A DNA stretch of 64,000 nucleotides from Candidatus Colwellia aromaticivorans (GTDB lineage Bacteria > Pseudomonadota > Gammaproteobacteria > Enterobacterales > Alteromonadaceae), in contig NZ_QOLD01000054.1 of NCBI RefSeq assembly GCF_003333305.1, positions 1-64,000 of the forward strand. Reading direction: 5' to 3'. Of this stretch, positions 21,921 through 29,790 are shown piece by piece. The notes beneath the pieces are model-generated. The model saw only the letters and a program-made list of their open reading frames with translations, was not told the origin of the DNA and did no database searches. A program made the translations under genes and the position numbers. The number at the start of each line of letters is the position of its first letter. Position 1 is the first letter of the stretch.

Positions 21921-22688
21921 ATGTCAAAAAGAAACACCCAACAACGCCGTCATCACATTATTACCGATCTTAATTTGAGTGGTGAAGTAAGCGTAGATAG
22001 CTTAGCGAAGCAATTTGATATAAGTGAAGTGTCTATTCGTAAAGATTTAGCAGCATTAGAAAACAGCGGCTTATTACTTAGACGTTATGGTGGTGCTATA
22101 GCGTTGCCATGTGAGATCACAGAGCCTAAATATGCAAAACTTTCAAAACAAAAGAAAACCATCGCTAAATATGCAGCTACTTTAGTTCGTGACCATAATC
22201 GAATTATCATTGATAGTGGTCAAACGACTTCGGCCTTAGTGAGTGAGTTAGAGAGTAAAAAGGGCTTAGTTGTGATGACCAATGCATTAAGTATAGCCAA
22301 TGAAATTCATGCCCTTGAAAATGAACCTACCTTATTGATGACTGGTGGTACTTGGGATGCAAATTCAGAAGCTTTTCAAGGTCAGGTCGCTGAACAAGTA
22401 TTACGCTCGTATGATTTTGATCAATTATTTATCGGCGCAGACGGTATTGATATTGAACGAGGTACCACCACTTTCAATGAATTAACTGGCTTAAGTCGAG
22501 TTATGGCGGAAGTGGCTCGAGAAGTTATTGTTATGGTTGAATCAGAAAAAATAACAAAAAAAATACCTAACTTAGAGTTAACTTGGCAACAAATACACAC
22601 CCTCATTACTGATGATGATTTAGATCAATCAGTAAGAACACAGTTAATCGCTCAAGGCGTAAATTTAATATGTGCCAAAGTGGTTTAA
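21921..22688 (+). CDS. DeoR-family regulator, probable GlmR-type regulator of glmS
   Basis: A 255-residue DeoR-family repressor from the ATG at 21921; an upstream TTG would add 18 unconvincing residues. The N-terminal HTH includes VSVDSLAKQFDISEVSIRKDL and the family tail LLLRRYGGA. The C-terminal sugar-phosphate-sensing domain (isomerase-like fold) has the IDSGQTTSAL and GADGID blocks. It lies 22 bases before glmS and is likely co-transcribed. A DeoR-type gene beside glmS, where no ribozyme or riboswitch is present, suggests feedback control of amino-sugar supply; this is inference. Confidence 0.85.
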   Translation: MSKRNTQQRRHHIITDLNLSGEVSVDSLAKQFDISEVSIRKDLAALENSGLLLRRYGGAIALPCEITEPKYAKLSKQKKTIAKYAATLVRDHNRIIIDSGQTTSALVSELESKKGLVVMTNALSIANEIHALENEPTLLMTGGTWDANSEAFQGQVAEQVLRSYDFDQLFIGADGIDIERGTTTFNELTGLSRVMAEVAREVIVMVESEKITKKIPNLELTWQQIHTLITDDDLDQSVRTQLIAQGVNLICAKVV

Positions 22689-22710
22689 AAAAGAGAAAAG
22701 GAAATAAGAT

Positions 22711-24543
22711 ATGTGTGGCATAGTTGGTGCGGTAGCACAACGTGACGTAGCAGAGATTTTAGTCGAAGGATTAAGACGTTTAGAATATCGTGGTTATGAC
22801 TCAGCAGGTATTGCAACAGTAGATCAAAATCACCAGTTAGCGAGTGCTAAGCGTTTAGGTAAAGTACAAGAATTAGCGCAAGCTTTGCAAGAAACCCCCT
22901 TAAGTGGTGGCACAGGAATAGCACACACACGTTGGGCAACACATGGTGTGCCAAGCGAAGTGAATGCTCACCCTCATATTTCTAATGATACTATTGCGGT
23001 TGTACATAATGGTATTATCGAAAATCATCAAACCTTACGTAGTCAGCTACAGGGTTTAGGTTATGAGTTTCTATCGCAAACCGATACCGAAGTTATTACA
23101 CACCTAGTTCATCATGAACTAAAAACCAGTGATAGCTTATTATCGGCAGTACAAAAAACTGTTAAGCAGCTTGAAGGTGCTTACGGTGCGGTTGTCATGG
23201 ATAGTCGTGATAAAGACAGTATTATTGTTGCTCGTTCAGGTAGCCCATTAGTTATTGGTTACGGCTTAGGTGAAAACTTTATTGCGTCAGATATTATGGC
23301 GTTACTACCTGTAACACGTAAGTTCTCTTACCTTGAAGAAGGTGATGTTGCACAAATCAGTCGATTTAACGTCAGTATCTTTGATACCAATGGCGAGCCA
23401 GTTGAGCGTGAAGCGAAAGAAGCAAACGTTTCACACGATAGTGGCGACAAAGGTGAATACCGTCACTACATGTTAAAAGAAACTTATGAGCAACCTACCG
23501 CTATCCGTAATTCATTAGAAGGTCGTTTAGTGGGTGGCATGCTAGATATCAATACGTTTGGCGAAGGCGCTGATGAGATATTTAAAAATGTAGAGCATGT
23601 ACAAATTATTGCCTGTGGTACGAGTTACCACTCAGGCATGGTTGCAAGATACTGGTTAGAAGAACTTGCCGGCGTTTCTTGTAATATTGAAATTGCCAGT
23701 GAGTTTAGATACCGAAAATCTTTTGTACCGAAAAACTCTTTATTGGTTACCATTTCGCAATCAGGGGAAACAGCAGATACCTTAGCTGCTTTGCGTTTAG
23801 CGAAAGAGATTGGCTATCAATCTAGTTTAGTTATTTGTAATGTACCGGGTTCATCGTTAGTACGTGAATCTGATCTTGCCTTTATGACTAAAGCGGGCGC
23901 TGAAATTGGCGTAGCATCAACCAAAGCATTCACTACTCAGCTTGTTGGTTTATTAATGATGACCGTAGCCATTGGTCAGCATCATGGCATGTCTGATGAG
24001 AAACAGGTCGAAATTACTCAATCACTAATGTCGTTGCCATCCAAACTTGATGAAGTGTTAGCACTTGCTTCTTCAATTGAAGATTTAGCCGAAGATTTTG
24101 CCGATAAAAATCATGCACTATTTTTAGGTCGTGGTGACCAATACCCTATCGCAATGGAAGGCGCGCTCAAGCTGAAAGAAATTTCTTATATTCATGCTGA
24201 AGCCTATGCTGCGGGTGAGCTTAAACATGGACCATTAGCGCTTATAGATGCTGAAATGCCAGTCATTGTTGTGGCACCAAAAAATGATTTAATCGAAAAA
24301 CTTAAATCTAACGTAGAAGAAGTACGTGCTCGTGGTGGCTTAATGTATGTTTTTGCTGATAGTGATGCTAACTTCGCTAGTGATGACACCATGAAAGTGA
24401 TTGATGTGCCTGTGTGTGATGACATCATAGCACCCATTGTTTACACCCTACCATTACAGCTACTTTCTTATTATGTAGCGATAATTAAAGGTACTGATGT
24501 TGATCAACCACGAAATTTAGCGAAGTCAGTCACAGTGGAATAG
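22711..24543 (+). CDS. glmS: Glutamine-fructose-6-phosphate aminotransferase
   Basis: A 610-residue enzyme making glucosamine-6-phosphate, the first step to UDP-GlcNAc. The N-terminal glutaminase starts with the catalytic cysteine ([13 protein letters not shown]), followed by EYRGYDSAG. Two SIS domains follow, with [10 protein letters not shown] and the C-terminal [13 protein letters not shown] tail that closes the ammonia channel. Length matches E. coli (609). A GAAAAGGA ribosome-binding site precedes the ATG. Confidence 0.98.
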   Translation: MCGIVGAVAQRDVAEILVEGLRRLEYRGYDSAGIATVDQNHQLASAKRLGKVQELAQALQETPLSGGTGIAHTRWATHGVPSEVNAHPHISNDTIAVVHNGIIENHQTLRSQLQGLGYEFLSQTDTEVITHLVHHELKTSDSLLSAVQKTVKQLEGAYGAVVMDSRDKDSIIVARSGSPLVIGYGLGENFIASDIMALLPVTRKFSYLEEGDVAQISRFNVSIFDTNGEPVEREAKEANVSHDSGDKGEYRHYMLKETYEQPTAIRNSLEGRLVGGMLDINTFGEGADEIFKNVEHVQIIACGTSYHSGMVARYWLEELAGVSCNIEIASEFRYRKSFVPKNSLLVTISQSGETADTLAALRLAKEIGYQSSLVICNVPGSSLVRESDLAFMTKAGAEIGVASTKAFTTQLVGLLMMTVAIGQHHGMSDEKQVEITQSLMSLPSKLDEVLALASSIEDLAEDFADKNHALFLGRGDQYPIAMEGALKLKEISYIHAEAYAAGELKHGPLALIDAEMPVIVVAPKNDLIEKLKSNVEEVRARGGLMYVFADSDANFASDDTMKVIDVPVCDDIIAPIVYTLPLQLLSYYVAIIKGTDVDQPRNLAKSVTVE

Positions 24544-24579
24544 AAAGGCTCTCTGAAAATATTGATTGTGAAACTTGAG

Positions 24580-24602
24580 CTATTCTATATTTAGTAGAAT
24601 AG
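24580..24602 (+). terminator. Possible terminator after glmS
   Basis: CTATTCTA (24580-24587) and TAGAATAG (24595-24602) form an 8-bp stem 37 bases after the glmS stop. No T-run follows, so termination is uncertain. Confidence 0.35.
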
Positions 24603-24636
24603 TTCTGGTATATCGCCCTAGTAACCAATCCTTAAG

Positions 24637-24800
24637 TTATACCAATCAGACTAACTAAGTGATCTTTTTAAATGGTCTAAATATCTAATAACATCGTTGC
24701 TTTCAATCCCAATAGCCAGCTATTGCTCAATCAAGCGTCTTGTTCTTGAAAATTTATCCTCATTAAAATTTGAACCATTAATTAATCGGATTGGTATTAA
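24637..24800. repeat. Miniature inverted-repeat element (about 164 bp)
   Basis: The ends TTATACCAATCAGA and TCGGATTGGTATTAA are imperfect inverted repeats around a non-coding body with no transposase. Shorter ATACCAAT-type ends recur elsewhere in the window (33531, 55956), so this looks like one member of a dispersed non-autonomous family. It fills most of the gap between glmS and the lysR-type gene. Confidence 0.6.
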
Positions 24801-24828
24801 GCCTGTTTTTCATTTTCTATACGTGTGG

Positions 24829-25734
24829 TTACTTAGTATGAATAAATGGATTAGCTTTCAAACATTTTGTCGCTAAATCCAAGAATGAGCGAATTTTAGC
24901 ATTAGATCGTCGTCCTTCTATACGTATAATATTAACGGGCAAAGGTTTTTCTTCATAACCCGTCAATATACTTTGTAATGTTCCTTTTTCTAATTCTTCC
25001 CCTACTTGGTAAGACATCAATCGAGTGATACCAAACCCCTGAATTGCTGCTTGTAGAGCCGAATTAGTTTGATTGCAATGTAATCTAGGATTTAATTTCA
25101 CAGCTTCTTTTTCGCCATTATTGATAAAATGCCAAACAGGGGATGTTTCAAAGGTTGTTGGAAAAACAATATTATGATCACGTAAATCTGAAGGGTAGAT
25201 TGGCTTACCGTATTTTTTAAAATAACTTGGTGAGCTACAAACAATACGATGAACATTACCAACATGAGTTGCATAAAGGTTTGAATCTTTCAAATGGCCT
25301 ATTCGAATAGCAATATCTAATTCTTCTTCAACAAGACTAGTTACACGATCCGAGAAAAGAGTTTTAACCGTTACTTCCTGATTAAGTTCTAGGTATTCAG
25401 TAATAATAGGCAACACGTGCTTTTCTCCAAACAGCACAGGAGCGGTGATAGTTAATGTTCCTTTAGGCTTTGAATAAATCCCTGTTGCCGCAGCCTCCGC
25501 TTCCACAATATCGTCTAAAATACGCTTTGAATCAGTTAGAAAATGTTCGCCTGATTCAGTTAAACGTACATGCCGAGTGGTACGATTAAAAAGCTTAACA
25601 CCAAGCGAAGTTTCAAGACTGGCGACAAATCTTGTTACCGCAGGAGCTGATAAATTTAACTGTTTGCTAGCCCTAATAAAACTTTGCTGTTTGGCGACCT
25701 CCACAAATACTTTCATCGCATCAAGTTTATCCAA
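24829..25734 (-). CDS. LysR-family transcriptional regulator
   Basis: A 301-residue LysR regulator. The N-terminal winged HTH (MDKLDAMKVFVEVAKQQSF through LSAPAVTRFVASLETSLGVK) is followed by LFNRTTRHVRLTESGEHFL and a type 2 periplasmic-binding-like effector domain. It is transcribed away from a glutathione-transferase gene across a 269-base gap, the usual arrangement in which such a regulator controls the divergent operon. The effector is unknown; electrophiles are a guess from the neighbour. Confidence 0.9.
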   Translation of the reverse strand: MDKLDAMKVFVEVAKQQSFIRASKQLNLSAPAVTRFVASLETSLGVKLFNRTTRHVRLTESGEHFLTDSKRILDDIVEAEAAATGIYSKPKGTLTITAPVLFGEKHVLPIITEYLELNQEVTVKTLFSDRVTSLVEEELDIAIRIGHLKDSNLYATHVGNVHRIVCSSPSYFKKYGKPIYPSDLRDHNIVFPTTFETSPVWHFINNGEKEAVKLNPRLHCNQTNSALQAAIQGFGITRLMSYQVGEELEKGTLQSILTGYEEKPLPVNIIRIEGRRSNAKIRSFLDLATKCLKANPFIHTK

Positions 25735-26003
25735 TTTTTCAGCCTTATTTTTATTGTTATAAATATCGTAATAATTAATTTCATAATTAGTTAATTATTT
25801 CCACTGGTAACATGATTATAGTTAATCCAACAGTTTTACCAAGGCATAAATTATGTAACGGATATATACCTTAGCTTTTATTGATAAAGGGGTTGATCTA
25901 CTACAGTAAATATAGTGGCTGTCGCATAGTTACTATTCAAGTTACATTTAACTAGGTTAAACATAAATTATTATTTATTTTTACAACACATTAGGAACTC
26001 AAA
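25735..26003. promoter_or_regulatory. Divergent promoter region, lysR-type gene / glutathione transferase
   Basis: No gene. The 269 AT-rich bases must contain both divergent promoters and the LysR binding site. TTAGGAACTC just before 26004 is the transferase ribosome-binding site. I do not see an unambiguous T-N11-A operator. Confidence 0.4.
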
Positions 26004-26645
26004 ATGAATGCTAAATTCTCAAAAAACAACACACCTATTAAACTTTATCGTCATCCTATTTCAGGGCACTGTCATCGAGTAGAGCTTATGCTGGCATTAC
26101 TTGATATTCCGTATGAAACTATTGATATTGATTTGGTTAACGGTGCTCATAAAGCCCCAGAGTATTTAAAAATTAGTCCATTTGGCCAAGTCCCTGCTAT
26201 TGACGACAACGGCTTCATATTATCGGATTCCAACGCCATCATTACGTATTTAGAAAAAAAATATAATGACGGTTATGAGTGGTTCCCTCAAGAGCCTACA
26301 GAATATGCAGAAGTACAACGCTGGTTATCAGTGGCTGCAGGTGAAATTGCTTATGGCCCTTGTGCTGTTCGTTTAGTGAAAGTTTTTGGTGTTGATTTAG
26401 ATTGGGACGTTGCGAAGCAAAAAACAGATGCGCTTTTTTCTGTGCTTGAACCGTTGTTAGCAGAACGTGATTACTTAGCAAGTAACAACATCACTTTGGC
26501 CGATGTGGCTGGCTACAGTTATGTTTCACATGTACCAGAAGGCGGTGTAAGTTTACAGCCTTACCCTGCAATTCGTGCATGGTTAGCTAGAATAGAAGCA
26601 CTGCCTAAATTTATAGGTATGGCGCGTTCACCTGAAAGTATATAG
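26004..26645 (+). CDS. Glutathione S-transferase family protein
   Basis: A 213-residue protein with an N-terminal thioredoxin-like domain (KLYRHPISGHCHRVELMLALL, then FGQVPAIDDNGFILSDSNAI with the cis-proline and the SNAI glutathione site). An all-helical C-terminal domain follows (TLADVAGYSYV). It probably conjugates or reduces electrophiles with glutathione. It is transcribed divergently from the LysR gene and followed 33 bases later by a flavin-binding oxidase-like gene, suggesting a two-gene operon. Confidence 0.9.
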   Translation: MNAKFSKNNTPIKLYRHPISGHCHRVELMLALLDIPYETIDIDLVNGAHKAPEYLKISPFGQVPAIDDNGFILSDSNAIITYLEKKYNDGYEWFPQEPTEYAEVQRWLSVAAGEIAYGPCAVRLVKVFGVDLDWDVAKQKTDALFSVLEPLLAERDYLASNNITLADVAGYSYVSHVPEGGVSLQPYPAIRAWLARIEALPKFIGMARSPESI

Positions 26646-26678
26646 TTTTATCCACACTAAAAACCCACTGGTGACACA

Positions 26679-27632
26679 ATGACTCAAACTAATCAGTCAC
26701 AATTTCATTTGGCAGAAATTGCCGTGCAAGAACGGTTAGGTATTGCAGAGTCAGTTGCCCACTATAGCGAAGGTTTAATTCGGGCAGTAATGCCTGAACA
26801 ACATAGAAAGTTTTACAGTGAATTACCTTTTGTGGTTTTAGGTGTTACTGATTCCAAAGGATACCCTTGGCCAATTCCTTTGTTTGGCAGAGCTGGATTT
26901 ATTCAATCGACAAACGATACCACTTTACAGTTTAGAGGTTTACCTCGCTTAATAAAAACTCTTGCTCTTGAATTTATAACAGGGCAAAAAATTGGGATGC
27001 TGGGTATACAACTATCAACAAGAAGACGAAATAGAGTCAATGGGGTTATTCAAACGATTAGCGGCGAAAGTTTTTCCATTCAAGTAGAGCAAAGTTTTGG
27101 TAATTGCCCTAAATATATTCAAAAACGAGAATTAATTTGGGCATCTCACTCACAATCATTACCACATTCCCTAGATGAAAAATTAGTAACAGCAATAGAT
27201 GCTAACGCAATAGCGTTAATAGAAGAGGCAGATACTTTTTTTATTGCATCACGCACTAAATACTTTGATAAAGATAAACGTAGTGGCATTGATGCATCAC
27301 ACCGTGGCGGCAAACCAGGATTTGTTAAAGTAGAAAACAATCGATTGAAATTTCCAGATTTTAAGGGAAATGGTTTTTTTAACACCTTAGGTAACATTGA
27401 ATCAGATAGCCGAGTAGGCTTGTTTTTTCCTGATTTTTCAACAGGCAATGCGGTCTTTGTTGCAGGACAAGCACATGTTTTATGGGATGAAGAAGCGAGA
27501 GCCGGATTTAATGGCGCTGAACGTATTGTTGAAGTTAATATTGAACAAAGTGTTTACCTGCCAGCTTTTATGGAGATGACAGCTGAGTTAAAAGAGTTTT
27601 CTCCTGTGCTTCAAGGAACAAGCATATGGTAA
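26679..27632 (+). CDS. Pyridoxamine 5'-phosphate oxidase-like (flavin-binding split-barrel) protein
   Basis: A 317-residue protein with two split-barrel-type halves. The second half has TFFIASRTKYFDKDKRSGID, ASHRGGKPGFVKVE and GNGFFNTLGNIESDSRVGLFF, the pattern of PNPOx-like FMN proteins of about 300 residues often encoded beside glutathione transferases. It is not PdxH itself, because length and layout differ. It probably binds FMN or FAD and reduces or oxidises a small substrate. It forms an operon with the transferase at 26004. Confidence 0.8.
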   Translation: MTQTNQSQFHLAEIAVQERLGIAESVAHYSEGLIRAVMPEQHRKFYSELPFVVLGVTDSKGYPWPIPLFGRAGFIQSTNDTTLQFRGLPRLIKTLALEFITGQKIGMLGIQLSTRRRNRVNGVIQTISGESFSIQVEQSFGNCPKYIQKRELIWASHSQSLPHSLDEKLVTAIDANAIALIEEADTFFIASRTKYFDKDKRSGIDASHRGGKPGFVKVENNRLKFPDFKGNGFFNTLGNIESDSRVGLFFPDFSTGNAVFVAGQAHVLWDEEARAGFNGAERIVEVNIEQSVYLPAFMEMTAELKEFSPVLQGTSIW

Positions 27633-27786
27633 AATATCAAAAGTTTGCTCAATCCCTAAAGCACGTGTTAAATAACTAACACCGGCAGAAACAACTCGAC
27701 GGTGATCTTTTGTTAATTGCTCTAATTGTTGACCAGTTAAACGATAAATTCTGGTGTCACCTGAATGAAAAAGGTGTGCAGTATTT
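27633..27786 (-). pseudogene. PP2C-type protein phosphatase remnant
   Basis: The minus strand encodes about 50 codons reading TAHLFHSGDTRIYRLTGQQL, then EQLTKDHRRVVSAGVSYLTR and ALGIEQTFDIL. SGDTRIYR with the metal-binding aspartate, and TKDH, are typical of PP2C serine/threonine phosphatases. Neither the start nor the rest of the domain is present, and the frame runs into the 3' end of the oxidase-like gene. It is a leftover from a deletion. Confidence 0.7.
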
Positions 27787-27895
27787 TATTTTAATACTAG
27801 TGCACTGAAGGCGCAGACGTAGCCTTTGCTAGAGCGATTCATGAAGTGAATGTCAGATAACCTTAGCAAAGAACAATAAAATAAATTTCGGTTTT

Positions 27896-28132
27896 TTGGC
27901 GAGAGAATCTGTATTTAATAATGAATCATTTACCCCTACAATAGCTCCACAGTTAATGAGGGTAGAAGAACAAAAATCACTTGAAAAAACTAATGTGGAA
28001 AAGGCTTTAAAATATTGTAAAGGGAAAGTTTATGGTGATAACGGAGCGGCTGAGTTATTAGCTTTAAAACCGACGACATTGGCGTCAAAGTTAAAAAAAT
28101 ACGGTTTGAATCGTCAGGACTTTACAAATTGA
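27896..28132 (+). pseudogene. C-terminal Fis-type fragment of a sigma-54-dependent regulator
   Basis: Seventy-eight residues ending VEKALKYCKGKVYGDNGAAE then LLALKPTTLASKLKKYGLNR. This is the Fis-type HTH that ends NtrC/NorR-class activators, including the long loop (YGDNGAAELL) seen in GAF- or PAS-sensing members. The AAA+ and sensor parts are missing, the only start is a TTG without a ribosome-binding site, and it abuts another gene remnant. It is probably not functional; expression as a small DNA-binding protein is not excluded. Confidence 0.6.
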
Positions 28133-28182
28133 TTTACATCGGTTGCATTCATTAATATTAATTTTCCTTGTTTATTTATAAT

Positions 28183-28485
28183 TTAATTTTTCTGATATTT
28201 AGGGTGTAATGATAGGTAGTCACACCAGGTACTAAAATTAGCATGATTAAAACCTTCATCAGTTGCTACATACCATTTTGATGGTTGCCTAGCGGGTAAA
28301 CGAAAGTAAATTTTATGACCATCTATAGCGACATAACAAATTAATTTATCTATTGATTGATTAATAATTTGAATTTCAGCTAAATTTCTGGCGTTACGAT
28401 GATGCTTCACCAAAAATTTAGGTGAGGCATGAGCTGTTGTGACAACAGTTAATAGTATGAAACCAATAAATATTTTTATTTTCAT
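28183..28485 (-). CDS. Small secreted protein of unknown function
   Basis: A 100-residue protein with a signal peptide (MKIKIFIGFILLTVVTTAHA, cleaved before SPKF). The basic mature part has two cysteines (LICYVAI and TWCDYL) that could pair, and a beta-rich pattern. GAGGAAG precedes the ATG on the minus strand, supporting the start. I do not recognise the family. It is a single gene facing the remnant at 27896. Confidence 0.7.
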   Translation of the reverse strand: MKIKIFIGFILLTVVTTAHASPKFLVKHHRNARNLAEIQIINQSIDKLICYVAIDGHKIYFRLPARQPSKWYVATDEGFNHANFSTWCDYLSLHPKYQKN

Positions 28486-28573
28486 TGAGGAAGCTCACTA
28501 TAATACAAGGGGTACATTAATTTTAATTATTTTTAAGTTTAGCATTGAAAGCGAAAACAGGTGTCTCCATAAC

Positions 28574-28770
28574 TAACCTGAACTCTGTTTAAGAGATGTT
28601 TAATTTATTGAAATACACACCTTAAATAGTCACAACGCCTCTAGCTTGATAGTTTTACTTATTTCAAGGCAAATTTACGCGTCAATAGCTAGTCTATTGT
28701 AAGTGAATTTAACGCAGAAGTTAGTGAAAATAGCTGCTAGAGAAGTATTTATTAAACCGAGCTCAGGTTA
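28574..28770. repeat. Miniature inverted-repeat element (about 197 bp)
   Basis: TAACCTGAACTCTGTTTAA (28574-28592) is matched by the complement of TTAAACCGAGCTCAGGTTA (28752-28770) at 17 of 19 positions. The body is non-coding and has an internal CTCTAGC/GCTAGAG pair. It differs in sequence from the other two element families in this window. It lies in the 400-base gap before the SapC-family gene, which otherwise shows only AT-rich promoter-like sequence. Confidence 0.6.
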
Positions 28771-28884
28771 ACTAACCTACACGTAAAAACGTACGTAGTA
28801 ATTAATAGATTACATAATTATAAAAAATGTGTCTTTATATTCAAGTAAAGTATGAATAGAAGTACCAATAAAAGAGAATAAATC

Positions 28885-29652
28885 ATGGCGAATATCGTTC
28901 CAATCAGAAAAGAACAACATCAAAATTTGAAACTTGCTAAAGCACGTGATTTATCCCACGTTGCAGGACAACACATTATTCCGGTAACAGCTGCCGAATT
29001 CGCCCAAGCATCAGCAAGTTTTCCTATCGTTCTGGTTAAAAACCCAGATTCAGAGCGTTACCGTAGTGTTGCAATGTTAGGTTTAGAGGCAGGTGAAAAC
29101 TTGTTTTATCAAGATGATAAATGGACTGCTATTTCAATACCGCAAAGTATTTCAATGGTACCTTTCTCTTTAGGTATAGATCCTGAAAAAGAAAATACCT
29201 TAATTGCTTGTGTTGATTTAGATAGCGGGTTTGTCGGCGAAGAACAAGATTTACCCTTGTTTGAAGATGATGGTAAAGAATCTGAAGTTTTGGTTAACGT
29301 GCAACAAGCATTGGGTCGTTTATATGACAATGAAAGAATGACTGAAAAATTCATTAATGAATTACAAGAAAATGATTTATTGCAAGAGCTTGAGTTAAAT
29401 ATAGCTTTAAGTACTGGAGAAAAGAAAAAACTAGTGGGTATTTTCACTATCAATGAAGAGAAAGTGAAAGAATTATCTGATGATAAAGTGCTTGATTTCC
29501 ACAAGCGAGGTTTATTTGTTCCTATCTATTCAATGTTAGGTTCTATAAGTCAAATGAACCGTTTAGCGCAATTGCGCAACCAATCGTCAGAAATTAAAGT
29601 AACAGGCGTGCAGATTGCTCCTATTGTTGATAAAGCGGCAAATGAAAGTTAG
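28885..29652 (+). CDS. SapC-family protein
   Basis: A 255-residue soluble-looking protein. Features of the SapC family are visible: FPIVLVKNPDSERYRSVAML, then GLEAGENLF, SMVPFSLGIDPE and DNERMTEKFINEL. The founding member is linked to the Campylobacter S-layer locus, but most relatives are cytoplasmic proteins of unknown role often found near proteins handling tryptophan halogenation or TonB transport. Here it is followed by its own terminator and then the coiled-coil gene. AAGAGAATAA precedes the ATG. Confidence 0.75.
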   Translation: MANIVPIRKEQHQNLKLAKARDLSHVAGQHIIPVTAAEFAQASASFPIVLVKNPDSERYRSVAMLGLEAGENLFYQDDKWTAISIPQSISMVPFSLGIDPEKENTLIACVDLDSGFVGEEQDLPLFEDDGKESEVLVNVQQALGRLYDNERMTEKFINELQENDLLQELELNIALSTGEKKKLVGIFTINEEKVKELSDDKVLDFHKRGLFVPIYSMLGSISQMNRLAQLRNQSSEIKVTGVQIAPIVDKAANES

Positions 29653-29674
29653 TTTTTGAAGAATATGCCTCAGT

Positions 29675-29702
29675 AAAAAAAAGGAGCTTTTGCTCCTTTT
29701 TT
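29675..29702 (+). terminator. Intrinsic terminator
   Basis: A-run, GGAGC (29683-29687), loop TTTT, GCTCC (29692-29696), T-run. Symmetrical A and T tracts extend the stem. It ends the SapC-family gene. Confidence 0.9.
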
Positions 29703-29790
29703 CGTTTTAAATAAAAATAATAGTAATTGTTTATTTCGGTGTGCGCTTTCTTGTGCTAATTTAATCGTAATCGTTATTTATAGTGGAAAT

